64,000 bases of DNA from Vibrio sp. 16 (GTDB lineage: Bacteria; Pseudomonadota; Gammaproteobacteria; Enterobacterales; Vibrionaceae): the NCBI RefSeq assembly GCF_963681195.1, contig NZ_OY808997.1, positions 1,922,001-1,986,000 on the forward strand, read 5' to 3'. Numbering within the stretch: position 1 is the stretch's first letter; each line of letters begins with the position of its first letter. This document shows, piece after piece, positions 11,784 through 20,061 of the stretch. The notes beneath the pieces were generated by a model. That model did no database searches and was not told the origin of the DNA. It was given only the letters and a program-made list of their open reading frames with translations. The position numbers and the translations under genes were made by a program.

Positions 11784-12287
11784 CTAGAGAGTATCGAACT
11801 CTGAGCTGTACTCAACTAGACCGCTTCGTCCAGAAAACTCATCCTCGGCAAGCGTTTTTACCTGAAATGCACCAGCAGGCACTTCCCACTTACAGTGCAT
11901 ATTATGCTGCTCTGCCGAGACAAAGCCAAAACGGGAGTAATAAGCTGGATCACCAAGTACGACGCAAGCAGGGTAGCCGAGTTCAAATAGAGAGGCGAAA
12001 CCTTCTTTAACAAGCTGTGCCGCAATGCCTTGGCCTCGGAACTCTTCTTTTACCGCTAAAGGTGCCAAACCTTGCCAGTTAAAATCCTCACCATTTAAAG
12101 TGACAGGGCTAAACAATAGGTAACCGACCACTTCTCCTTCATCTGTTGACGCTACAAGAGATAACGAACGGCGACCGTTCTCACGGAGCTTCATCACTAG
12201 GTTTGCTTCTGCTTCGGTATCGAATGCAGATTTTAATAATCGGTCTACGGCTAAGATGTCAGCCGGTGCTTCAGTTCGAATAAGCAT
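11784..12287 (-). CDS. yhbS: GNAT family N-acetyltransferase (YhbS type)
   Basis: This 167-residue single-domain GNAT protein probably transfers an acetyl group from acetyl-CoA to an unknown amine. The acetyl-CoA pyrophosphate loop is visible as VKEEFRGQGIAAQLV (Q/RxxGxG/A) near residue 85. The segments GLAPLAV and GDPAYYSRFGF are typical of YhbS. It overlaps the end of ubiT by 17 bases, the same pairing as yhbT-yhbS in E. coli, so the two are co-expressed. Confidence 0.85.
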   Translation of the reverse strand: MLIRTEAPADILAVDRLLKSAFDTEAEANLVMKLRENGRRSLSLVASTDEGEVVGYLLFSPVTLNGEDFNWQGLAPLAVKEEFRGQGIAAQLVKEGFASLFELGYPACVVLGDPAYYSRFGFVSAEQHNMHCKWEVPAGAFQVKTLAEDEFSGRSGLVEYSSEFDTL

Positions 12288-12798
12288 TTACTACCTCACT
12301 TTGTGTCGACGGCGATTGTAAGCCTTTCTGCACAAAGTCGGCTAGTTGATTTAGTAAACTTTGTAACGGTTTTGGTAAAGATTCTAAATCGACACTGTCC
12401 ATCAGGTTCTTTACTTCTAAACCCAACTCAGTATCGCCTTCAATTGACAAACGACGCTGGAAAAACAGGGTATCCGGATCTTCTTTGCGACCTGCGATTA
12501 ACACCAAGTCGTTCAGATTACCGCAAAACGCAACGTCCTCTTGGACTGGCTTATCAGCCACAACAAGGCGTTCATTCTCATAGCTGATATACCAGCTTAA
12601 CTGCATATCCTTCACTTCGACTTTCAACCACTTATCTTCTAGAAACTCGAAGTCGCCATCTTCCAATGCTTCTTTGAAAACAGTTTTAAGCCCTTCTAAT
12701 AAGGCTTTTTTTTGTACAGATTGCGGCAATAAGTGGACTGGAGATCGCAAAATTGATGCGGCGTTTTGAACTAGTTGGGTGCGAATCTTGTTAATCAC
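12271..12798 (-). CDS. ubiT: Ubiquinone biosynthesis accessory factor UbiT (SCP2 domain)
   Basis: UbiT (YhbT) is required, with UbiU and UbiV, for O2-independent ubiquinone synthesis in E. coli. The 175-residue protein carries an SCP2 sterol-carrier-like fold that probably binds the hydrophobic quinone intermediates. Visible family marks are the N-terminal HLLPQSVQKKALLEGL and the segment DPDTLFFQRRLSIEGDTELGLEVKNLMD. The partner genes ubiUV lie on the other strand 2.3 kb away, separated by a GGDEF-EAL gene. Confidence 0.88.
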   Translation of the reverse strand: MINKIRTQLVQNAASILRSPVHLLPQSVQKKALLEGLKTVFKEALEDGDFEFLEDKWLKVEVKDMQLSWYISYENERLVVADKPVQEDVAFCGNLNDLVLIAGRKEDPDTLFFQRRLSIEGDTELGLEVKNLMDSVDLESLPKPLQSLLNQLADFVQKGLQSPSTQSEVVNAYSN

Positions 12799-12956
12799 GC
12801 GAGTTATCCGTTAACTTGTTTACTTGAATAGCCCATCATAGTGGATGTGCAAATCTAGATTCCTGTTATTTGTCAAAGAATCAGCGTTAACAGCTAACTC
12901 TTTAATATCACTTCAATGCCAGTTATATTAATAGAGTCGACCCATCCACTAACCTA

Positions 12957-15035
12957 ATGGATCCACCGCTCTTAGGGAATATCGGTAACAGCTTGATGCT
13001 ATCGCAACAACTTCAGCATTGGTTCACGAAAATTACGGATAACAGTCCGTTTTTTTTCGCCATTTTAGATAACCAGCATAACTATGCTTTGGTTAACGGA
13101 CGCTATTGTGATATCGCAGGCCTCAGCCCTCAAGAACTGGTAGGAATGAACGACTCGCAAATCTTAGGCGAGCAGTTTTACGAACTCCTCAGACCGTACT
13201 ACGAAAGAACATTCAGTGGCGAAGCGCTGGAAGCTGAAATTACCCTCGGCGGAAATGATTTAGAAACCAGCCTGCACTTTAGTCTCTCCCCAATTAAAGC
13301 TGAAAACGGTGTTGAACATGTTATTTTTCACGCCATCGATACATCAGAAAAACACATTCTGATTCGTTCACTTGAGGAGTCTGAAGGCAAGTTTTCGACG
13401 CTGACCTCCCTACTTCCTGATGGTTTGTTGCTTGTTGAAGACGACTGCATTATTTCCGCCAACCCAGCAGCCATTCGCCTGTTAGGCTTTGAATCTACAA
13501 GTAATTTGCTTGGAGAGACGTTTTCAAGGCTATTTGTTGACGAAAAAACCAAAACCGTTTTTTCTGACAACCTTAGTTCGACTCTCGGTGAAGCTCCATT
13601 AATGTGCTTGACGGGGCCACGATGTGGTTTCGAGCGTCGAGTCCAGCTCAATGCAGACTCCACCACACTTCTAGGTAGCAATTCGCAACTGGTATTAATT
13701 CAAGATGCCGAGGCCGCGCCCAAGCTGTTATCAAACGCGGGGCAAGAAGACGCACACATTGACTCTTTAACAGGGCTATATAACCGTTTTGGCTTTACCA
13801 AGCGACTGGAGCAATTGATTCAAAACGATACCCCGTTAATCATGCTCTACTTGGACATTGATAACTTTAAGAATATTAACGACTCTTTGGGTCATCATAT
13901 TGGCGACAAAGTGATCAAAGAAGTCTCTTCTCGTCTTAAGCGCCTTTTGCCCCAGCAAGCGGTTTTAGGGCATTTAGGAGGCGACGAGTTCGGCTTGATT
14001 CTTCCTGAGCCAGAAAACAATCGTATGGCAGAAATGCTGTCAGAGCGCATCATTTCATTGATAAATCAACCGTTTGATCTCCACCACTTTAGTAAACGCC
14101 TCGCTTGCTCTATCGGTAGTGTGGCGTACCCTGGTGATGGCAACGATGCTCGAATTCTGTTGCAAAATGCAGATACGGCGATGTACGAAGCCAAAGATCG
14201 TGGTCGCAACCGACTGATCAAATTCAATGACCAAATGAACAAAGAAGCACGCATGCGCCTTTGGCTGGAAATAGAGCTACAAAAAGCGTTGCAGCAGAAC
14301 GGTTTGGAAGTTTGGTATCAACCTAAAGTCAATGCACGGGACTTCAGCATTAACGGCGCAGAAGCTCTAATTCGCTGGAAGCACCCAGTGGAAGGCTACA
14401 TTAGCCCAGCGGCGTTTATTCCTGTGGCAGAGCGCGCTGGCCTGATCGAACACTTAGGGCGTGTCGTCATGCGTGACGTGTTCAGTACCGTGAAACGTTG
14501 GAAACTCCAAGGTATTCTACCAGGCCGTGTGGCAATTAACCTTTCTCCGGAGCAATTTGGTAACCCGAAATTGATCGACTACATGGAAAAGCTGCTGCGA
14601 ACGACAGAGCTAGATCCAAATTGCATTACCTTCGAGCTCACCGAAAGTGCCGTGATGAGTGACAGTGACCATACACTACAAATGCTCAATGCCATCAAAA
14701 AACTCGGTTTTTCTCTGTCGATTGATGACTTTGGAACGGGTTACTCGTCTCTCTCTTATTTGGCACGTTTCCCACTTGATGAGCTCAAAATAGACCGCGC
14801 CTTTATCACCGATATTGATACCTTACCGAAGCAAGTCACCGTTATCGAAAACATCATTAACCTCGGTAAGTCACTCAATTTAACCGTGGTTGCTGAAGGG
14901 GTAGAGACTCAACAGCAAGCGACGTTGTTATCCAATTTGAACTGTAACTCAATTCAAGGCTTCCATTTCCATCGACCGCAACCGAAACAAGAAGTAGAAG
15001 AGCTATTTGCTCAAAATCGTCGCCACAAAAACTAA
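12957..15035 (+). CDS. rocS: PAS-PAS-GGDEF-EAL cyclic-di-GMP protein (RocS-like)
   Basis: This 692-residue cytoplasmic protein has two N-terminal PAS-like domains (about 20-135 and 145-250), a GGDEF domain (motif at 341-345) and an EAL domain (motif at 469-471). The GGDEF motif is intact, but no RxxD inhibitory site precedes it. The EAL domain keeps the visible catalytic set: EALIRW, INLSPEQF, ELTES, IDDFGTGYSSL, LKIDRAFI, AEGVET and the late QGF. It may therefore act as a phosphodiesterase. Position and architecture fit V. cholerae RocS; that symbol rests on memory of the locus. No clear ribosome site precedes the chosen ATG; Met14 is an alternative. Confidence 0.85.
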   Translation: MDPPLLGNIGNSLMLSQQLQHWFTKITDNSPFFFAILDNQHNYALVNGRYCDIAGLSPQELVGMNDSQILGEQFYELLRPYYERTFSGEALEAEITLGGNDLETSLHFSLSPIKAENGVEHVIFHAIDTSEKHILIRSLEESEGKFSTLTSLLPDGLLLVEDDCIISANPAAIRLLGFESTSNLLGETFSRLFVDEKTKTVFSDNLSSTLGEAPLMCLTGPRCGFERRVQLNADSTTLLGSNSQLVLIQDAEAAPKLLSNAGQEDAHIDSLTGLYNRFGFTKRLEQLIQNDTPLIMLYLDIDNFKNINDSLGHHIGDKVIKEVSSRLKRLLPQQAVLGHLGGDEFGLILPEPENNRMAEMLSERIISLINQPFDLHHFSKRLACSIGSVAYPGDGNDARILLQNADTAMYEAKDRGRNRLIKFNDQMNKEARMRLWLEIELQKALQQNGLEVWYQPKVNARDFSINGAEALIRWKHPVEGYISPAAFIPVAERAGLIEHLGRVVMRDVFSTVKRWKLQGILPGRVAINLSPEQFGNPKLIDYMEKLLRTTELDPNCITFELTESAVMSDSDHTLQMLNAIKKLGFSLSIDDFGTGYSSLSYLARFPLDELKIDRAFITDIDTLPKQVTVIENIINLGKSLNLTVVAEGVETQQQATLLSNLNCNSIQGFHFHRPQPKQEVEELFAQNRRHKN

Positions 15036-15049
15036 CTCCAAGTAAGTAA

Positions 15050-15070
15050 TTGAGTGAGAAACTCACTCAA
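15050..15070. repeat. Perfect inverted repeat between rocS-like gene and ubiU
   Basis: TTGAGTGAG and CTCACTCAA form a perfect 9-bp inverted repeat around AAA. There is no T-run on either side, so it may be a hairpin that protects the upstream mRNA end or a protein-binding site upstream of ubiU. Confidence 0.5.
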
Positions 15071-15152
15071 ACCTGCCTTACATCAAATTTGCTATTCATA
15101 ATTCTTCATAAAATGCTCACCAAATTTCGAACAATCAGTCTTGGTAAGAGCA

Positions 15153-16166
15153 ATGGAACTCCTATGCCCAGCAGGTAATCTTCCTGCACTAAAAACGGCC
15201 ATTGATTGTGGCGCTGACGCGGTGTACATCGGCTTTAAAGATGATACCAACGCCCGCCACTTTGCAGGGTTGAACTTCACCGGAAAGAAACTGGAAAAAG
15301 CCGTTCAGTACGTTCACGACCACAACAAGAAGATCCATGTTGCTCTCAACACGTTTGCGCATCCAGATGGCTTTGAGCGTTGGACTGATGCGGTCGATCG
15401 CGCCGCCGACAACGGAGTAGATGCGCTTATCGTGGCAGACATTGCGGTACTGGATTACGCAGCTCGCAAGCATCCTGATTTAGAACTGCACCTATCCGTT
15501 CAAGCATCAGCAACCAATATCGCCGCTATCGACTTCTACAAGAGCAACTTCAATGTTAAGCGCGTCGTCTTGCCACGCGTTCTTTCTATCCATCAGGTAA
15601 AACAGCTATCACGCAATATGACGAGTGATGTCGAGTTAGAAGTTTTCGCTTTTGGTAGTTTGTGCATTATGTCTGAGGGGCGCTGTTACCTCTCTTCTTA
15701 CATGACAGGCGAATCACCAAACACGGTAGGCGCGTGTTCTCCAGCTAAATATGTTCGCTGGCAAGAAACCGCTCAAGGCCTAGAATCGCGCCTAAACGAC
15801 ATTCTTATCGACCGCTACAGCGAAGGTGAAAATGCAGGGTATCCCACATTGTGTAAGGGGCGCTTCACAGCCGACCTAGAGGAGCAGACAAAGGCTTACC
15901 ATGCGTTGGAAGAGCCTACCAGCTTAAATACTTTGTCAATGCTGCCTGATTTGTTTGCTGCCAACGTCGCCTCAGTCAAAATTGAAGGTCGTCAGCGAAG
16001 CCCTGCCTATGTCGAACAGGTGACTCGCACATGGCGTGCTGCCATTGATCGCTATTTAGCCCACCCAGAAAGCTATCAAGTTGAAGCCGCTTGGAATGCG
16101 ACATTGGCAAACGTATCCGAAGGTACCCAAACCACCTTGGGTGCGTATTATCGCAAATGGCAATAG
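15153..16166 (+). CDS. ubiU: O2-independent ubiquinone hydroxylation protein UbiU (U32 family)
   Basis: UbiU (YhbU) forms a complex with UbiV that hydroxylates ubiquinone precursors without oxygen. The protein is 337 residues from the ATG at 15153 (MELLCPAGNLPAL). An in-frame TTG 12 bases upstream is unlikely. The U32 body shows VLSIHQVKQLSR and the cysteines expected to bind a 4Fe-4S cluster: GSLCIMSEGRC, GACSPAK and TLCKGRF. The C-terminal KIEGRQRSPAYV is also typical. ubiV begins 8 bases after its stop, so they form an operon. Confidence 0.92.
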   Translation: MELLCPAGNLPALKTAIDCGADAVYIGFKDDTNARHFAGLNFTGKKLEKAVQYVHDHNKKIHVALNTFAHPDGFERWTDAVDRAADNGVDALIVADIAVLDYAARKHPDLELHLSVQASATNIAAIDFYKSNFNVKRVVLPRVLSIHQVKQLSRNMTSDVELEVFAFGSLCIMSEGRCYLSSYMTGESPNTVGACSPAKYVRWQETAQGLESRLNDILIDRYSEGENAGYPTLCKGRFTADLEEQTKAYHALEEPTSLNTLSMLPDLFAANVASVKIEGRQRSPAYVEQVTRTWRAAIDRYLAHPESYQVEAAWNATLANVSEGTQTTLGAYYRKWQ

Positions 16167-16174
16167 AGGTAAGC

Positions 16175-17065
16175 ATGGAAAACAATATGAAGTATGCACT
16201 AGGCCCATTGCTGTATTTCTGGCCTAAACAAGATGTAGAAGATTTTTATCAACAAGCAACGTCAAGCTCGGCTGATATTATCTATCTAGGCGAAAGCGTC
16301 TGCTCGAAACGCAGAGAAATGAAACCTGCGCATTGGTTTGATATCGCTAAAGAGCTAAGTTCTGCGGGTAAACAAGTGGTTCTCTCCACCATGGCATTGC
16401 TTGAAGCCCCTAGCGAAGTCAACATCATGAAAAAGTACATCGACAATGGTGATTTTGCTATCGAAGCTAACGATGTCTCGGCGATTCAACTTGCCTCACA
16501 GAGCAAAGTCCCTTTTGTGGTTGGCCCTGCTGTGAATACTTACAACGCACACACTCTCAATCTATTTCTCAAGCAAGGTATGATGCGTTGGTGTATGCCC
16601 GTTGAGTTATCACGTGAATGGTTAAACAATGTGTTGAATCAATGTGATGAGCTTGGTATTCGTAATCAATTTGAAGTGGAAGTCTTTAGTCATGGCTACT
16701 TACCACTCGCTTATTCCGCCCGCTGTTTCACCGCTCGAGCAGAAAACAAAGCCAAAGATGATTGCGAGACTTGCTGCATCAAATATCCAACGGGTATTCA
16801 GGTCAGTAGCCAAGAAGGCCAAGAGGTGTTTAATCTCAATGGCATCCAAACCCAATCAGGCTATTGCTATAACCTAATCAATGATCTGCCGAATATGAAA
16901 GGTTTGGTTGATGTGGTTCGCTTAAGCCCACTCGGGCTGAGTACTTTCTCGGATCTGAATAATTTCCGAGCCAATGAAACTGGGCAAAACCCAATGCCGA
17001 TTCAAAGCAGACAATGCAATGGCTATTGGCACCAACTTGCTGGATTAGAGGTAAAAACGCTCTAA
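16175..17065 (+). CDS. ubiV: O2-independent ubiquinone hydroxylation protein UbiV (U32 family)
   Basis: This partner of UbiU is 296 residues. The ATG at 16175 is chosen because GAGGT lies 4-5 bases before it; Met5 (16187) matches the E. coli start and is the alternative. Family marks are YALGPLLYFWPKQDV near the start, GMMRWCMPVELSREWL at about 135, and the cysteine cluster ARCFTAR...CETCCIKYP that would bind a 4Fe-4S cluster. A terminator follows 27 bases after the stop. Confidence 0.92.
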   Translation: MENNMKYALGPLLYFWPKQDVEDFYQQATSSSADIIYLGESVCSKRREMKPAHWFDIAKELSSAGKQVVLSTMALLEAPSEVNIMKKYIDNGDFAIEANDVSAIQLASQSKVPFVVGPAVNTYNAHTLNLFLKQGMMRWCMPVELSREWLNNVLNQCDELGIRNQFEVEVFSHGYLPLAYSARCFTARAENKAKDDCETCCIKYPTGIQVSSQEGQEVFNLNGIQTQSGYCYNLINDLPNMKGLVDVVRLSPLGLSTFSDLNNFRANETGQNPMPIQSRQCNGYWHQLAGLEVKTL

Positions 17066-17091
17066 GACGTTTCTCCTAAAGGCAAGATATG

Positions 17092-17117
17092 AAAAAGGGC
17101 TCAATGAGCCCTTTTTT
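17092..17117. terminator. Bidirectional terminator between ubiV and MATE gene
   Basis: GGGCTC and GAGCCC pair around a 3-base loop, flanked by five As and six Ts. The right edge overlaps the stop codon of the convergent MATE gene. Confidence 0.85.
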
Positions 17118-18453
17118 ACGCATGTGTAATCTGAGAGTGTTGGTTTTGATAGCGGCGCACATCTTTGACCAACAACAAGATAACCACCGCACTCAGAGCA
17201 ATGTTGGAGAGCGGATACGCAATCCAAATCCCTGGAACACCGAACAATTTCGGCATGAGGTAAAGAAAAGGAAGCTGAATCAGCATATTGCCCACCATCA
17301 CAAACATCGCTTTGCTTCCCTTATTGATGGCTTGATAGTAAGCCCCTGCCACCACCAAGAAACCATCCAATGCCAAGGCAAACATATGTAGACGAATACC
17401 CAGCACCGTGTGCTCGACCAGTTGCGTGCTCTCTTCGTTGAACACAGAAACGAACTGAGTTGGAAATACATTAAGCAGAATAACAAAAGCCAATCCAATC
17501 AATACCGCACTCGACATCGCCACTTTGAGTAGCTTGCGAATGTTCTCCTGATTGCGTGCGCCGTGGTTATAGCTGACAAGCGGTTGCATACCATTCGCGA
17601 TCCCTTCTGCGGTCAAATAGTACACTGTGACGATGTAGCCTAAGATGGCATAAGCACCGATCATTAATTGATCGCCGTGTTGAGCAAACAACGCGTTATG
17701 TAACGCCACCATCATTGACCCATAGGCGTACATAAAGAAACTGGACGTTCCAATCGCAAAAATTTTAGGAATAACGTCAAGCTTGAGCCTCAATTGACTC
17801 CAGCGCAAACGCAGATTGGCTTTTGAAGAGAAGAAATACGCTAAGCCAAGCCCGGTCACAGTCAACTGTGCCACTGCGGTTGCTATCGCGGCTCCTGTTA
17901 ACTCCCAGTCAAGCCAAGCGATAAACAGATAATCGAGCGCAATATTGATAACGGCTCCTACCACCATCAGTATCGTCGCAAGATTCGGGCTATCGTCATT
18001 GCGCAACAAAAATGGCATAGCAATCGAGCCTAGGGTAAACGCGCAGGCACCAATCAATATATGCAGATACTGGAGGCCCAGTTCGAACACACGCCCTTCT
18101 GCCCCTTGCCAAAGGAGAAAGTCTTCAGCAAAGAAAAACAGCACACCAGACACAAGCGGTACAAGCGCAAACAACAAGGCAATCCCCGTTGCTAAGATCT
18201 GTTTCGCCCCTAGCGTATCTTGCTCTCCTTGACGAATCGAGACCAGCGCACCTGTACCGACGCCAATAAGCATACCAATACCAAGAATGGAGCCGATGAC
18301 AGGCCAAGCAACGTTGATCCCCGCTAACCCATCAGCCCCAACATAGCGACCAATAAAAATACCATCGACCACTTGATAGAGACCGTTGACCAACATAGCC
18401 GCTACGGTTGGAATCGTATAGCGCCAAAACTGTTTATAGATGGATGTTTGCAT
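17116..18453 (-). CDS. MATE family efflux transporter
   Basis: This 445-residue integral membrane protein has the hydrophobic pattern of the 12-helix MATE fold. It should export a toxic compound or metabolite using an ion gradient. Conserved features are the N-terminal segment with VVDGIFIGRYVGADGLAGIN (helix 1-2) and, in the second half, GMQPLVSYNHGARN, typical of the MepA/DinF side of the family. The substrate cannot be told from sequence. A MarR gene lies directly upstream on the same strand, with a palindromic operator 12 bases before this start codon. Confidence 0.9.
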   Translation of the reverse strand: MQTSIYKQFWRYTIPTVAAMLVNGLYQVVDGIFIGRYVGADGLAGINVAWPVIGSILGIGMLIGVGTGALVSIRQGEQDTLGAKQILATGIALLFALVPLVSGVLFFFAEDFLLWQGAEGRVFELGLQYLHILIGACAFTLGSIAMPFLLRNDDSPNLATILMVVGAVINIALDYLFIAWLDWELTGAAIATAVAQLTVTGLGLAYFFSSKANLRLRWSQLRLKLDVIPKIFAIGTSSFFMYAYGSMMVALHNALFAQHGDQLMIGAYAILGYIVTVYYLTAEGIANGMQPLVSYNHGARNQENIRKLLKVAMSSAVLIGLAFVILLNVFPTQFVSVFNEESTQLVEHTVLGIRLHMFALALDGFLVVAGAYYQAINKGSKAMFVMVGNMLIQLPFLYLMPKLFGVPGIWIAYPLSNIALSAVVILLLVKDVRRYQNQHSQITHA

Positions 18454-18465
18454 ATTTTCACCACA

Positions 18466-18482
18466 AGTTAGCTAGGCTAACT
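18466..18482. promoter_or_regulatory. Probable MarR operator upstream of MATE gene
   Basis: A perfect palindrome AGTTAGC-TAG-GCTAACT lies 12 bases before the MATE start codon. The same half-site occurs at 18920-18938, at the same distance from the marR-type start codon. Confidence 0.75.
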
Positions 18483-18496
18483 AAATAGATAAATTT

Positions 18497-18907
18497 TTAA
18501 CTCAATGATTTTTCTAGCAAGCTGATCAGAGTATTCACTTCATCAGCACTTAGTTTGCGTCCCATTTGCTCTGCAATGTGTTGGTAAACCACTTGCTCAT
18601 AGGACAAATCCTCGAGCACTTGTTCTGTCAACACAACTCGCTTTGCTCGGCCATCCTCAGCACAAGAAATACGCTTAACCAATCCTTTTCTTTCTAACCT
18701 TGCGACCATATTGGAGGCTGAAGGTTTAGTCACTTTCATCTCTTCCGCAAGATCAGTGATACGAATACCTTGTTGATGTTCTTCTATGGATCTTAAATAG
18801 TCGTATTCATTGAAGCTCAAGCCATAGAGGAGATCCTCTTTGGCATGAACTCGCCACGCTTTGGAGCAGTATCGCTCCAATTCCATTAAATTCTTTTCTA
18901 AGCTCAT
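18497..18907 (-). CDS. MarR family transcriptional regulator
   Basis: This 136-residue protein has the MarR winged-helix layout: helix-turn-helix at about 50-85 (IRITDLAEEMKVTKPSASNMVARLERKGLVKR) and the wing with a conserved Asp-Gly-Arg (AEDGRAKRVVLT). N- and C-terminal helices would form the dimer. It is immediately upstream of the MATE transporter, with a repeated palindrome before both genes. It is therefore probably an autorepressor and local repressor of the pump, relieved by a ligand. Two cysteines (C14 and one before EDGRAK) could allow redox sensing, but this is speculative. Confidence 0.92.
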   Translation of the reverse strand: MSLEKNLMELERYCSKAWRVHAKEDLLYGLSFNEYDYLRSIEEHQQGIRITDLAEEMKVTKPSASNMVARLERKGLVKRISCAEDGRAKRVVLTEQVLEDLSYEQVVYQHIAEQMGRKLSADEVNTLISLLEKSLS

Positions 18908-18919
18908 AGTTATTGCACT

Positions 18920-18938
18920 TAGTTAGCAAGGCTAACTA
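18920..18938. promoter_or_regulatory. Probable MarR operator upstream of marR-type gene
   Basis: A perfect 8-bp palindrome TAGTTAGC-AAG-GCTAACTA ends 12 bases before the start codon and abuts the -10 element. A bound dimer would cover the transcription start. Confidence 0.78.
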
Positions 18939-18965
18939 TTTTAGCCAATTACTTGGCCGTTGCAA
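18938..18965 (-). promoter_or_regulatory. Promoter of marR-type gene
   Basis: On the minus strand TTGCAA (-35) and TAAAAT (-10) are separated by 16 bases. The operator palindrome begins at the last base of the -10 box. Confidence 0.65.
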
Positions 18966-18982
18966 TCTAATTTTCTCGCAAC

Positions 18983-19010
18983 AAAAAAGCCACTGTTCAA
19001 CAGTGGCTTT
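18983..19010 (-). terminator. Terminator after nlpI
   Basis: On the minus strand GCCACTG and CAGTGGC pair around a 5-base loop and are followed by six Ts, just after the nlpI stop codon. Confidence 0.88.
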
Positions 19011-19025
19011 CGGGTCGTAATTCGT

Positions 19026-19940
19026 TTAATTAGAGGTTTGCTGTTCCAGTTTGGCTTTGGCCAACTGTTGCTCTTTTACCTCGTTGTAAATGCGGTTCAA
19101 TTCGAGGAAAGCATAACGATGCTCGACATACTCATACACATTGAATGAGATGGCTAATTTATACAGTGAGATAGCACTCGCGAAATCCCCTTCACTTTGA
19201 TAACGCTTGCCTAAGTAGAAATAGGCCTCCGTCAAGCGCTGGGCAAGTAGAGTGTTATCTCGGGTTCCGGATAAAATAGCTTTAAAGGCTTGTTGTTCAG
19301 TAACATCACCAAGTGTTATCGCCACCAGCACCCAGCCCCATTGTTCGTCGCGACGTTGATAGCGTAAAACCAAATCTTGGCGAGCTAACGCAGGATCGAC
19401 TTCCGCTTGAATCAGGTATAACCAAAGCGCTCGAAATGGATCACTAGGGTCTTGGTTGTAGTGTTTCTCAATATCCTCTAATGCCAACTCAATACGATCA
19501 CCATAGTAAAGGGCAATCGCTCGATTTCTCTCTGCGTAAGAGTTATCAGGGTCAAGTTCTAACGTAGAGTCAAAGGCATCATACGCAGCGTCAAACTCCC
19601 CCGCTTGGGTAAAATAGACGCCGAGCAAGTTGAATAAATCAGGCTGTGCAGGGTTTAGTGCTAAAGATTGGTTGTAATCGAGGCGAGCTAAGTCCCTTAA
19701 ACCAACGCTATCGTAATAATTGCCTCGCTCGAAGAACATCTTAGCGCGAACTTCACTCGTCAAGTCTGGACGTTGAAGCAACTGGCTTAAGCGCGCAATC
19801 TGAACCTCTTGCTGAACACTGGCCTGCAAAGGTACCGCCATCGGGGGATAAAGCCACTCGGCTTGTTGACTAGATTTAGAGGCACAGCCAGCAGTCACCA
19901 ATAATGTTAGACCCAATGCCGCGGTTTGAAACCATTTCAC
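19026..19940 (-). CDS. nlpI: Lipoprotein NlpI
   Basis: NlpI is an outer-membrane lipoprotein with TPR repeats that acts as an adaptor for peptidoglycan hydrolases and the Prc protease in E. coli. The 304-residue protein starts with a signal peptide and lipobox (VTAGC, Cys19). It carries several TPR units between about residues 60 and 290 (for example LFNLLGVYFTQAGEFDAAYDAFDSTLELDPDNSYAERNRAIALYY). It follows pnp on the same strand, the conserved pnp-nlpI order, with a terminator between them. Confidence 0.93.
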   Translation of the reverse strand: MKWFQTAALGLTLLVTAGCASKSSQQAEWLYPPMAVPLQASVQQEVQIARLSQLLQRPDLTSEVRAKMFFERGNYYDSVGLRDLARLDYNQSLALNPAQPDLFNLLGVYFTQAGEFDAAYDAFDSTLELDPDNSYAERNRAIALYYGDRIELALEDIEKHYNQDPSDPFRALWLYLIQAEVDPALARQDLVLRYQRRDEQWGWVLVAITLGDVTEQQAFKAILSGTRDNTLLAQRLTEAYFYLGKRYQSEGDFASAISLYKLAISFNVYEYVEHRYAFLELNRIYNEVKEQQLAKAKLEQQTSN

Positions 19941-19987
19941 AAATATGTACTCCTGTCGCTAAGCATCCGCTTAGTTTAGTCCGCAAT

Positions 19988-20013
19988 AAAAAAGGGAGCG
20001 TAATGCTCCCTTT
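19988..20013 (-). terminator. Terminator after pnp
   Basis: On the minus strand GGGAGC and GCTCCC pair around a 5-base loop and are followed by six Ts. Confidence 0.85.
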
Positions 20014-20061
20014 ATAACATGCTTTTAGCACAATAGGCTAATACGCCTATGGTTGACTAAA

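Noticed and set aside
15036..15152. Search for an FNR box before ubiU and ubiT
   Set aside because: Only the TTGAGTGAG inverted repeat and a poor TTGTC-like match at about 12,870 were found; neither fits TTGAT-N4-ATCAA.
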